NCBI GenBank assembly: GCA_030432565.1
Contig: JAUIGV010000017.1
Coordinates: 42,908-106,907 of the forward strand
Reading direction: 5' to 3'
DNA length: 64,000 nucleotides
From: Verrucomicrobiia bacterium
GTDB lineage: Bacteria; Verrucomicrobiota; Verrucomicrobiia; Verrucomicrobiales; Akkermansiaceae
Shown: positions 7,874 through 17,700 of the stretch, piece by piece
How the letters are laid out: every line of letters begins with the position of its first letter
Position numbering within the stretch: the first letter of the stretch is position 1
Program-made: the position numbers and the translations under genes
The notes under the pieces: model-generated
What the model saw: only the letters and a program-made list of their open reading frames with translations
Database searches by the model: none
What the model was told of the DNA's origin: nothing

Positions 7874-10800
7874 CTAGTCGGAAGTGGCTACAATCTCTTC
7901 CTCCAGCGGAGGTTCTTCATCCGATGGCGGATCATCTTTGGGATCGGCTTTTCCCGTCAATTTTTCAACAAGGCCCTGGATGACATAGTAAAGCAGAGGA
8001 ACCGCCACCATACTAAGAAGGGTCGCGGCAGCCATGCCTCCAAATACCGCCGTTCCCAAAACCTTGCGCGATTCCGCACCAGCACCGGAGGCAATGAGCA
8101 GAGGAATAACCCCGAGGATGAATGAGAGAGCGGTCATCATGACGGCCCGGAAACGGAGCCTGACCGCTTCAACGGCCGAGTCCTTGAGGCTCATCCCTTC
8201 GTCCCTTTTTTCCTTTGCAAATTCTGTGATGAGAATTGCGGTCTTCGTCGATAAGGCGATCAAAAGAATAATGCCGATTTGGGTATAGATGTTGTTTTCC
8301 ATTCCCCGCATCATTATCGCACCCACTGCTCCCAGGAGAGCCAGAGGAACCGATAGACAAACCGAGATGGGCAGGGTCCAACTTTCATATTGGGCGGCCA
8401 AAACGAGATAGGCCATCAGGATGGCAAAGGCGAAAACGGTTCCGAGGCCACTGTTGGCTGCGATCTTTTGCTGGAAGGAAAGGTCCGACCAGGCATACCC
8501 CATGCCGGGTGGGAGCGAGTTCTCCGATAGCTCCTCCATCGCATCCATAGCCACCCCCGAGCTGTTATTTCCGGAAGGATCTCCAAGAATTTTTACCGAG
8601 GGCATCATATTGAAACGCGTGATGGTTTGGGGTCCCACGATTTCGTTGAGTTCGGCAACCGCCCCTAGAGGAATCATTTCCCCGTTGGCCCCGCGCAGAT
8701 GAAGCGAGTTGATATCATTTGGCTCGGCCCGGAAGGGTGCATCGGCCTGTGCGGTCACCTTGAAGATTCTCCCGAAAATTGAAAAGTCATTTACGTAAGC
8801 CGATCCCAAGTAGGTTTGCATGGTCTCATTCACGGCCCCCAGAGAGGTTCCGGTCCTCTTAACCTGATCCCGGTCAACATCGACGAAAATTTGCGGGACG
8901 CTCGCGCGAAACGTCGTCCGGACCGAGGTCAGTCGTTCGTCCTGGTTGGCCACCATCATGAGTTGGTTGGCGACCGCCTGCATCTGCTGGCTACCCACGC
9001 CCTGTTTGTCCTGAAGCATATAGGTGAAGCCTCCCGAGGTTCCCACCCCCGGCAAAGAAGGCATCGCAAAGGCAAACGCCCCGGCTTCCTGGATACCCAT
9101 CAACGACCTCTGCAATTTTTTCAAAATCACGGACTGATGCTGATCCGCCTCGGGACGATCTTCCCATGATTTGAAAGTCACCACCGCAAATCCGGTGTTC
9201 GCAGAAGCCGCTCCATCAATCACCGAAAAACCGGTAATTGAAAGGCAATCCTGCGCTTCCGGAATGGATTTCACGATGGCCTCTACCTTTCGCATAACAC
9301 CCTCGGTACGATCGAGGGTGGCCCCGTCCGGCAGTTGCACTGCGACCATGCAGTAGCCCTCATCCTCTTGCGGAACAAATCCCTCCGGCAGGCTGCCCAG
9401 CCCCTTCATCGAGAGATAGGTGATCCCCCCGTAGGCGAAGACCCCCAGGATGGCAACTTTGATTGCACCGCGGACCAACATGCGGTAGAAGCTGTTGCAC
9501 ACATCTACCGAGCGATTGAACATTCTAAAAACGCCGCGAGGCTCCCTTTTGCTTTTTCGCAAAAGAATCCCACAGAGAGCCGGGCTGAGAGTCAGCGCAT
9601 TGACCGAACTGAAAGCGGTCGCGACCGCGATCGTGATCGCAAATTGCTTGAACATCGTCCCGGTAATCCCGTCCAACATCGCGGTTGGAATAAAGACCGA
9701 GAGAAGGACCAGGGTCGTCGCAACCACCGGACCGGAAACTTCCTTCATCGCGGCAATGGCCGCTTCCTTTGGCGCCAAACCTTTTTCAAGGTGAACCGTG
9801 GTATTCTCCACCACGATGATGGCGTCATCGACAACAATCCCAATCACCAAAACAAGACCGAAAAGGGTCAGGATATTGAGCGAAAATCCCATCGCGAGGA
9901 GAACCGAAAACGCTCCGATCAAAGAGACCGGAATGGTCATCAAGGGAACAAGGGTGGCTCGAAAATCCTGCAGGAAAAGATAGACTGTCAGAACCACCAG
10001 AATGAGCGTGGCCGCCAGAGTAATGATGACTTCCTTGATGGAAGCATCAATAATGTCGGTCGAATTATAGACGATGGTGTAGTCGACATCCTGGGGAAAG
10101 GTTTCCGAAAGCTCGGTCAGCTTGCCCTTCAAGCCATCGGCCACCCCGATGAGGTTCGAGCCCGGGATTTGCGAAATGGCCATGGTCACCGACGGCTTGC
10201 CATTGAGCCGGGAGCCGAAGCTGTAGGTGTCCGATCCGAGTTCGACCCGGGCGACGTCGGCGAGGCGGATGTTTCCCTGCTCGCCGTCACTGCGGACGAT
10301 GACATTTTCAAATTCCTGGACTGTTTTAAGCCGCCCCTGGGTGCTCAGGACATATTCGTAGGCCGTTCCGGGCTCGCTTGGAGCCGCCCCGACCCGACCC
10401 GCCGCAACTTGCACATTCTGCTCGCGCACCGCGGCCAGCACTTCGGAGACGGCGAGATTCCGGGCCTTCAACAAATCAGGATTGAGCCAGATCCGCATCG
10501 CAAATTCACCGGCCCCAAAAGTCGTGACATCCCCCACCCCGTTTACCCGAAGAAGCTCATCCCTGACGTTCAGGTTGGCATAGTTTGAAAGAAAGGCGGC
10601 ATCGTAGGTCCCATCCGGTGAGGTCAGCCCGATATACATGACGGTATCGGTCGACTTCTTTTTAACGCTGACACCCGTTTTTTGGACCTCGGCCGGGAGT
10701 CGGGGCTCGGCTTTGGTGACCCGGTTTTGAACAAGAACATTCGCGGTATCGAGGTCGGTTCCCGGTTCGAAGGTGACGGTCAGATTCATCGATCCGTCAT

Positions 10801-11053
10801 TTCCGCTCACCGAGTTCATGTAGAGCATGCCCTCGACTCCATTGACTTCTTTTTCGATGGCAGCGGCAACCGTATCGGAGACGGTCTGGGCGTCAGCACC
10901 GGGATAAAAGGCGCTGATTTGAATCGTGGGGGGCGCAAGGTCCGGATAACGGGAAACCGGCATCTTGAGCAGCGCGACCGCGCCGAGCACCACCATCACA
11001 ATGGAGATGACCGCGGCGAAAACCGGGCGTCTAATGAAAATGGCACTGAACAT
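7874..11053 (-). CDS. RND efflux pump inner membrane subunit (AcrB/HAE1 type)
   Basis: The proton-driven inner membrane pump of a tripartite multidrug-type efflux system. The start at 11053 gives the typical N-terminus MFSAIFIRRPVFAAVISI; an upstream ATG at 11113 would overlap the adaptor gene. The HAE1 hallmarks are present: an N-terminal helix, the periplasmic porter region, and the TM4 segment GLVLVIGIVVDDAIIVVEN with the paired aspartates needed for proton relay. The duplicated second half ends with a cluster of five helices. Its length of about 1059 residues is normal for AcrB. The acidic C-terminal tail (DDPPSDEEPPLEEEI) is unusual in amount of charge. Order in the operon is outer membrane factor, adaptor, pump, channel. 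The substrate is unknown and no regulator gene is adjacent. Confidence 0.95.
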   Translation of the reverse strand: MFSAIFIRRPVFAAVISIVMVVLGAVALLKMPVSRYPDLAPPTIQISAFYPGADAQTVSDTVAAAIEKEVNGVEGMLYMNSVSGNDGSMNLTVTFEPGTDLDTANVLVQNRVTKAEPRLPAEVQKTGVSVKKKSTDTVMYIGLTSPDGTYDAAFLSNYANLNVRDELLRVNGVGDVTTFGAGEFAMRIWLNPDLLKARNLAVSEVLAAVREQNVQVAAGRVGAAPSEPGTAYEYVLSTQGRLKTVQEFENVIVRSDGEQGNIRLADVARVELGSDTYSFGSRLNGKPSVTMAISQIPGSNLIGVADGLKGKLTELSETFPQDVDYTIVYNSTDIIDASIKEVIITLAATLILVVLTVYLFLQDFRATLVPLMTIPVSLIGAFSVLLAMGFSLNILTLFGLVLVIGIVVDDAIIVVENTTVHLEKGLAPKEAAIAAMKEVSGPVVATTLVLLSVFIPTAMLDGITGTMFKQFAITIAVATAFSSVNALTLSPALCGILLRKSKREPRGVFRMFNRSVDVCNSFYRMLVRGAIKVAILGVFAYGGITYLSMKGLGSLPEGFVPQEDEGYCMVAVQLPDGATLDRTEGVMRKVEAIVKSIPEAQDCLSITGFSVIDGAASANTGFAVVTFKSWEDRPEADQHQSVILKKLQRSLMGIQEAGAFAFAMPSLPGVGTSGGFTYMLQDKQGVGSQQMQAVANQLMMVANQDERLTSVRTTFRASVPQIFVDVDRDQVKRTGTSLGAVNETMQTYLGSAYVNDFSIFGRIFKVTAQADAPFRAEPNDINSLHLRGANGEMIPLGAVAELNEIVGPQTITRFNMMPSVKILGDPSGNNSSGVAMDAMEELSENSLPPGMGYAWSDLSFQQKIAANSGLGTVFAFAILMAYLVLAAQYESWTLPISVCLSVPLALLGAVGAIMMRGMENNIYTQIGIILLIALSTKTAILITEFAKEKRDEGMSLKDSAVEAVRLRFRAVMMTALSFILGVIPLLIASGAGAESRKVLGTAVFGGMAAATLLSMVAVPLLYYVIQGLVEKLTGKADPKDDPPSDEEPPLEEEIVATSD

Positions 11054-11075
11054 GGGACTCGCTTGAGTTAAGATA

Positions 11076-12263
11076 CTATTTGCCGGTGGGAACCTTCCCG
11101 GCAGGTTGGGCATTGACTACCGCTCCCTCGCGGGCCCGCTGGAGTCCGGCCACGATGACATTTTCGCTCCCGTCCAAGCCCGAAAGGATCACCGATTTTT
11201 TGACATCGTCCTTCTTTTCGAGCGGGAGTGATTTTCCGACCACGACCGTGCGTCGCTGCACCGTGTTCTTGTCATCGACGACCCAGACGAAAGAGCCGGC
11301 GAGGTCACGCAAGGTGGCATCCGTCGGAAGAATCAGGGCTTCTTCCACTTCCGGCTTGGAGGGATCGGGAGGTGTGGGAACCCCGACCAAACCATAGAGT
11401 CCGGAGGCCAGAACCCCATCCGGATTCGAGAACATCGCACGAACCTTGTTGGTCCGGGTTTTCGAAGACACCTCATTGTCGATGAAGTCGACATTGCCCG
11501 ATCCCGCAAAGATCCGGCCGTCAGCCAGTTTCAGACGAACCTCAAGGGCCTTCACCCGTTTCGCAGTGACTTCGTCATTGCGAGCCACCAGAAACTCAAG
11601 GATCTTGCGCTCGGGAACCTCAAAGTAGGCTTGGATCTGGCTGTCATCGATGATGGTGGTCAGCAGCGTGGGGTCGGCAAACCCGACGAGGTTTCCTTCG
11701 TCAACCAGGGATCGCGAGAGACGACCCGTGATGGGTGCGAAAATTTTGGTATACCCCAGATTGAGCTCGCTGCTCTTCAGCTGAGCCTCCGCCTGTTGAA
11801 CTGCCGCTGCGCTCTGGGCGAGTTCGGCAGCGGCGACATCGACATCAATCTTGGAAGTGGCGTTTTTCTTCAGGGCAATCGAGAGGCGGTCGAAGCGTGT
11901 TTGAGCGAGATTTTTCCCGGCTTTGGCGCGGGTCAGATCGGCTTCCGCAGCCAACATGGACTGCCTGTAGGGATCTGGTTCGATCTCAAAGAGAAGCTCG
12001 CCTTTCTTCACCCGCTGGCCATCGGTGAAGTGCTTTTTGAGGAGAACCCCTTTCACACGCGCCCGGATTTCAATTTGGCTAGAAGCCCGAAGCGTGGCGG
12101 GGAATTCGTCATAAACCAGCGGTTTTCCAAGCTCCGCCTTTGCGACGGTCACAGGCAGCGGGGGCATCTGCGCGGGCGGTTCCTTTTCTTTACAGGAGGT
12201 AAACGAAAAAAGGGCAAAACCGCAGAGAAAGAAGGCCCGGATTTTAGGAAGGATCGAATTCAT
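11076..12263 (-). CDS. RND periplasmic adaptor subunit (membrane fusion protein, lipoprotein)
   Basis: The periplasmic adaptor linking pump and outer membrane channel. The N-terminus MNSILPKIRAFFLCGFALFSFTSC ends in a lipobox with Cys24, so it is a predicted lipoprotein like AcrA. A split lipoyl-type domain (IRARVKGVLLKKHFTDGQRVKKGELLFEIEPDPY, then GYTKIFAPITGRLSRSLVDEGNLV) surrounds an alpha-helical hairpin (about residues 95-165), followed by the beta-barrel and membrane-proximal domain. The length of 395 residues is normal. The stop is 22 bp ahead of the pump start, and the outer membrane factor stop is 24 bp upstream, so the three genes form one operon. Confidence 0.95.
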   Translation of the reverse strand: MNSILPKIRAFFLCGFALFSFTSCKEKEPPAQMPPLPVTVAKAELGKPLVYDEFPATLRASSQIEIRARVKGVLLKKHFTDGQRVKKGELLFEIEPDPYRQSMLAAEADLTRAKAGKNLAQTRFDRLSIALKKNATSKIDVDVAAAELAQSAAAVQQAEAQLKSSELNLGYTKIFAPITGRLSRSLVDEGNLVGFADPTLLTTIIDDSQIQAYFEVPERKILEFLVARNDEVTAKRVKALEVRLKLADGRIFAGSGNVDFIDNEVSSKTRTNKVRAMFSNPDGVLASGLYGLVGVPTPPDPSKPEVEEALILPTDATLRDLAGSFVWVVDDKNTVQRRTVVVGKSLPLEKKDDVKKSVILSGLDGSENVIVAGLQRAREGAVVNAQPAGKVPTGK

Positions 12264-12287
12264 CGGAAGGCGGAATTGAAAATTGAT

Positions 12288-13736
12288 TTACTTCTGACTG
12301 GGGCGGGAGCCGCCACCAAGAGCTTTATAAAGGCTGGCGTAAGCAGCGGCAATTTGCCCGCGGCTTGCTGCATGACTGTCCTCGGTCAGGAGAACAACAC
12401 GCTCGGAATCGAGCACGTTTTGGAAAGGAAGGAGGCCGTCCTTGTAGCTTTCCTTGATCAATTCGCGGCTCCGTTTCGCAGCCTTGACCGCACGGCCAAG
12501 CGAGGTCTGGCGTTCCCGCTCGTATCGCAGACGGGCCATCGCGGTCTCGACCTCGGAGACCGCATTGATGACGGTCTGCTCATAGGTGGCATAGGCCGCC
12601 CGGGTTTCGGCTTTATTGATCTCGATCAAGTTCCTGATTCGACCCGCATTAAAAAGGTTCCAGGTAAATTTCGGACCAAAGCCGGTGTTCCGGGAACCCG
12701 AATCCAGAACATCCCCCGGGGTGGCCGCTTGCAGGGTGAAATTCCCTCCGAGCTGGAACTGCGGGTAAAGCTCGGCCGTCGCCGAACCAATCCCGGCATT
12801 CGCAGCGGCCAAATTCCGCTCGGCCGCCCGGATATCAGGTCGCGCCCGGATCAGGTCCGCCGGCAGGCCCCGCGCCACCGATTCCGGGGGCACCGGAATC
12901 TTGCTGCCTTTGGAAAGCATGGACTCAAGCTTGCCGGGATACGTTCCAAGAAGGGCCGCGAGACGATTCACCAGACTAACGCGTTGCTGTTGCAACTGTG
13001 GAATGACAGCCTCGGTATTGGCCTGGTTCGCTTCGGCCTGTGAGACGTCGAGTTCCGGCACCAGCCCGGCGTCCCACCGGTCCTTCGCAATTGTAACCGA
13101 ACCCTTTTGGGTCTCCAGGTTGTCCCGCGTAATTTCGATGCGCCGCTTGACGGTCTGCAGTTCGATATAAGCAATCGCAACCTCGGTAAAAAGGCTGAGC
13201 CGGGCGTCAAAAAAGATCTCCACCCGGGCCGCTTCACTGGCCTTCGCCGCCTCGACCAAACGTCGGTTCTTGCCCCAAAAGTCCAACTCCCATCCCGCAT
13301 TGAGACCCAAGTCATAGATTTCATTGCTCGAACCTCCAATCGGCGGTGGATTGAGACCATTCTCAGTCAACCGGCTCCTCGTGAAGGAACCGGTGCCGTT
13401 CACCTGCGGGAAAAGAACACTGCGCGTGGCATTACGATTCGCTCTCGCCTGCAGGACTCTTTCCCCGGCCACGACAAGATTGAGATTGGAAGCCTCGGCT
13501 TTGCGAATAAGCTTATCCAAAACCGGATCATCAAAGTGCCGCCACCAGATCTGAAGCGTCGCCGTATTTGTATCCGAGGCCCCTGGAAGATTTTGATTCC
13601 AAAGATCAGGCGTTATGTTTTCCGGCGCACTATAGTCCGGGCCGACCATATTGCACTGCGTCAATAAAAGGGACGAAGATCCCAACAACGAGAGAACGAA
13701 AGGCGCAAAGAAACAGCGGCTCCGGAGTGATGGCAT
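12288..13736 (-). CDS. Outer membrane efflux lipoprotein (NodT/OprM family)
   Basis: The outer membrane channel subunit of the efflux system. The signal sequence ends with SSLLLTQC (Cys28 as lipid anchor), followed by NMVGPDYSAP, the classic start of mature OprM/NodT-family proteins. Two repeated coiled-coil/beta halves follow, the first containing NATRSVLFPQVNGTGSFTRS and the second ELYPQFQLGGNFTLQA. GLPADLIRARPDIRAAERNLAAANAGIG is the conserved centre. It is the first gene of the operon, so the promoter should lie in the gap upstream of 13736. The length of 482 residues is normal. The transported substrate cannot be predicted. Confidence 0.94.
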   Translation of the reverse strand: MPSLRSRCFFAPFVLSLLGSSSLLLTQCNMVGPDYSAPENITPDLWNQNLPGASDTNTATLQIWWRHFDDPVLDKLIRKAEASNLNLVVAGERVLQARANRNATRSVLFPQVNGTGSFTRSRLTENGLNPPPIGGSSNEIYDLGLNAGWELDFWGKNRRLVEAAKASEAARVEIFFDARLSLFTEVAIAYIELQTVKRRIEITRDNLETQKGSVTIAKDRWDAGLVPELDVSQAEANQANTEAVIPQLQQQRVSLVNRLAALLGTYPGKLESMLSKGSKIPVPPESVARGLPADLIRARPDIRAAERNLAAANAGIGSATAELYPQFQLGGNFTLQAATPGDVLDSGSRNTGFGPKFTWNLFNAGRIRNLIEINKAETRAAYATYEQTVINAVSEVETAMARLRYERERQTSLGRAVKAAKRSRELIKESYKDGLLPFQNVLDSERVVLLTEDSHAASRGQIAAAYASLYKALGGGSRPSQK

Positions 13737-14314
13737 GAAAAGGCGACAGGAAAAGATTACAAAGGCGAAAACTCAAACAGATTTCCAAATCGGACATTTC
13801 TGCTAATTCCTGACGAGATAAAGATCTGCATACCGCAGGTCAAGCCAAGATCTATTCCGAAAAATTCTTGGATTGTATTATCACCATGAATCATACTCAC
13901 AGTAATTTTAAATAACTATTGGCGACATATGGAACACCTCACTTTTGGATACCCTGCACCGTAGGGAAACCTCCTGAAAAATCCAACCCACCGTAGTGCC
14001 ACCGACCGGCGATGGCGGAAAAATCCGCTCCCCTCCCTCTGGTCCACCCAGCACCCAATCCCCTTTCTGTTAAAAGTAAATTTCTGGCAGCCCTTTCAGG
14101 GAATCGATGAAAGGAATCTGGAACTTACAGCCCTCGCCACTTCTCACAAGTTCGGAAGGCACGAGAGTCTCTTAACTTTGGACGGACGCGCGGATGCCAC
14201 CCCGATAGTGGGCAAACCCCTTCTCCATCTCATAGTATCACCGTCATCTGCTGGCGGACATCTGCTCGATTCACCGGCGGGTCCGCTCGTTCATCTGGAT
14301 CTGTAGCGTGATAA
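13737..14314. other. Intergenic stretch with no convincing gene
   Basis: About 580 bp upstream of the outer membrane factor gene. Its first 150 bp are AT-rich and should contain the promoter of the efflux operon, but I see no clear -35/-10 pair or operator palindrome. The remainder has no frame with plausible protein character. No tRNA, repeat or mobile element ends are visible. Confidence 0.5.
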
Positions 14315-14785
14315 AACTTTTCAATTCCCCTCCATGGAACAACCGCGGCCCTGATGGCTTGGCACGGGCTGGAGAGCCATCACATTCCCGACACCTTCGA
14401 TGACGAAAGATGACCAGCTGCGGAGTATCCCGGCCTCCTTCACCTCGTCATTGTCGTTTCCACACCAACCGGCGGTAGCGGACAACCAACCAACGCTGTT
14501 TTTTTCGCCGGGAGCCACTACGCCGACGGCCCGGGAATCTTCCCCACTTCCCCCTTCCAACTCCCCAACCCGGGAGAGCGAGAACCATACGACCACCGCC
14601 ACCTGGACTCCGAACTCGACTCTTCCCTACGCCCGGCCGTCACCTTGAATGATGACATGATCATACACAGTCATTTGATTAAGAATCGAGCAATGCTTGC
14701 AGGAGCTCTCACGCCCTGCAATTTGGACTGTTGGGTGCGCAACTGGAAACCCACTGAACAAGTCAATTCCAAACACTTGGCGCCG
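14315..14785 (+). pseudogene. Possible eroded coding region with an in-frame TGA
   Basis: One plus-strand frame reads as protein-like sequence from 14315. It runs LMAWHGLESHHIPDTFDDER, hits a TGA at 14411, then continues with EYPGLLHLVIVVSTPTGGSG and a proline-rich part, finally entering the antisense of the CotH gene at 14786. No start with a ribosome site and no recognisable domain is visible. It may be a gene remnant broken by a stop, or a chance open frame. Low confidence. A protein search of the two halves joined across the TGA would decide. Confidence 0.2.
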
Positions 14786-17700
14786 CTATGGCTGTCCGGT
14801 CACCCGGATCCGAAAAAAACGATCCTCCGGCAGTCCGCTGACCGGTCCGGTCGAGACGAATCGCATGGTCGCGGTGCCATCTCCATTGTTGGTGGTGGCA
14901 GTTGGAATCATTTCGCCGGCATCGGCCCAGTCCGAGAGGTTACCGCTGGCCTGCAGACGATATTGAAGGCCGACCGCAGCAAGGTTGATTGTAAAGGACA
15001 CCCCAAGGAAGTCTTCCTGGTCCGCAATCGGTTCCGGACTCAATTGCAGGGATGGAATTGAGCTGCTTGAGTTGTCGCTTGTCGCCATCGCGTATTCGAG
15101 AAAGGCGTTGAAACCATCGCCGTCCGCGTCGTCGTTCGGGTTCCCCACGAAAGGTTGGGAATCATCGCCCCCCGGACTTCCGTTGATAGCGACACTTGAA
15201 CGCCAGCTTGCGGGATCGCTGTGGTCGGGGTTGGTGAGAGGAGCATTGAGGACGAGAGAGAATCCCGAGCCGTCGCCTGCGGCTTCCGGCCATGGAAAAA
15301 CGACTCCGTAGGAGAAGTCGCGGATTGGAAATCCTCCGGCGTCCAGAAGGACAGTTTGCTCGCCTTCATTTCTCAAGGAACCTTCGTACTCGCCGGCAAT
15401 ATTGGCGGTGCCATGTCGGAACTCAAAGGCGGCCCGGTTGCTGACAAGGAGGACCCGCTCGCCTGGCGCAAGGACGCGGGCGGCGACCGGAATGGAACTA
15501 TCAAAACCAGCAAAGGTGATTCCTTCGAAAAAGGAAATTCCCTCCAATGAGATTGAGTTTTCCGGATCGATGTTGAGAAGCTCGATGAATTCGAAGTCGC
15601 CACGGGTGTCAAAGCCCGCCGCAATTTCGGCAGGAGTCGGAGAGGCCGGGCGGTAGTGGAGTTCCGAAATGACGAGGTTTGCGACGGTGGCGGGGACGGT
15701 GTTGACAACAAAGTTGGCCTGGCTCAGCGGGCTCCACCTGGTCCCATCGAAAACCCGCGCGTGGACATCCACCGAACTTTGCAAGTCCATCGCCGACGAG
15801 TAGACCAGGGCACCCGGAGCCACCGCATCACCGCTGCCCTGGCTGCCCTCGAGGATGCAGGACCACAGGGCATCACTGCTGCCTTGCCCGCGATTGAGAC
15901 CGTGAATGGCCAGCATGTTTTGGCCGACCTGAAGATTTGCGTTTCCACCACTGACTTCGAAGTCGAGGTAGTTGATGGCGGAATTGTCATCGTGGGAACC
16001 CTCGGCTCCCGAGTTGTAGGTCAGAATGGCCGGGGCATTTGCTTCGCGGACCACCTCGACTCCATTCAGGTAGGCCACGAAGCTATCATCGTAGCGCATT
16101 TTCAAGACGAGACTGCCCAGGGCATCCAGCTCGGCCTGGGAAGCGATGGTAAAGGGAATGCGAATGTAGCAGGTTTGGTTTTGATTTGCCATTTCCGCTT
16201 CGACATCCAAATCGAAGTAAGGGTCATAGAGGTTGTTCGAGCTCCGTTCATATCCAACACCCTGGGTTCCTGCGGTCCAGTTGGCCGCATTGGGAGGTGC
16301 GGTCGGATTGGTCCACTGGGCAATGCTGAGGCTGCTGCCTCCGTTGGTAATGGAGGGAATGAGCACCTCGCAGGGTGCGTCTTCACTGATCAAGGTGACT
16401 GAAGGGCTGGGGCCGAGCCGGGGGTCGGAGCCATCAAGAGTGTAATAGATCTTGGCATTTGCCCAACCATTGGGTTCGGACATCGTGAGGTCGAACCCGG
16501 CGTTGACCTGGCCGCCGTAGAGATTGAAGGACGGAGGCCGGGCCAGCCCGTTCGTGCCGCGCGACTGGGTCTCCATCCAGGCAAGGCGTTGGGTCAGCCA
16601 ATTTTTCATCCAATCCACCTCGGCCTGATGGGTGGTCCGTGATTGATAGCCGCCTGCATTGGGCCAAACATAGCTGCCGAGTATGTTCCATTCGGCAAAA
16701 TTTCGGGTCACCGCATTGGGTGCCCCGTTGGCTCCATCGAGTTCGGCATCGTGCCGGTCGATCATGGCCATCATCGTATCGTTGGACAGCAGTTTACGAC
16801 GGAACTCCCAGAATCGGTCCCAGTAGGCGAGGTCAAATTCACTATCGAGAAAAAGGCGCTGATACCAATAGTAATTCGGCGAGCTGACCTGGGGGTAATA
16901 CCAGCCGATGGGATTCTCACCCTGCAGGTAGTTGGCATTGCCGAGGCCAAGGTTGAAGTCCCAGACTGGAAGGGCCCGGATTTTTCCATCCCTCGACTTT
17001 GAGAAATAGGTGCTGATGCGGTAGCCGTCGATATCCTTGAAGGCCTCGGTGAAGAGATGGGCATCGATGAAACTTTCGCGATCGATGAAGGCTTGATAGC
17101 CAATTTCCGGATCCGCGAAATCAGAGCTATGGAGGGCCGCTTCCATGTCGTTGATATATCCGCGAAGATAATCAAACTGAGCGGAGTTCGGGCTCTCGGG
17201 GTAATGCATGTCGAGCGGAACTCCTTCAATGGCGGTATTCCATGGGCTGCTGTATGGGCCTTTGTCTTTTTTGAAAATGTAGCCTCCGGTGATGAGATTC
17301 GGATCGGTGGTGAGATCACCCAGGCGTTCGACATCGACCCTTTCGCGGTCCCGCTTGATCTTTTCCATCACCACGTAAATGCCTCGATAGTCATTCATAG
17401 AAACGGTCCCGCCGTTGGAATTGAAGAAGACTTCCACGTAGCGGGTGCGAACGCCTCCAAAATTCCCCTGGGCCTCTCTTGCGGTTTCGTAAACGATGGC
17501 GTTTCGCATCAGGGCCTTGTCGGAATACGGAGCGTAGAGAATCCAGTCTGATTCCCGGGGCATGCCAAGGATGGAAACATTCTTGTCTTCGTTTTCATTG
17601 TTCCAGGTCTCCCAGGCGTATTGTTTCTTCGGAAAGCCGGACGATGACTGGCCGCGGACATGCATACCTCCGCGCCCGGTAAATTGTGGAACCCCATTGA

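Noticed and set aside
9335..10588. A 417-codon open frame on the plus strand opposite the RND pump gene
   Set aside because: Its composition (long runs of D, R, H, N) is the usual antisense shadow of a GC-biased coding strand, and the pump on the other strand is beyond doubt.
11631..13043. A 470-codon open frame on the plus strand across the adaptor and outer membrane factor genes
   Set aside because: It spans two well-supported opposite genes and has no domain or signal; antisense artefact.
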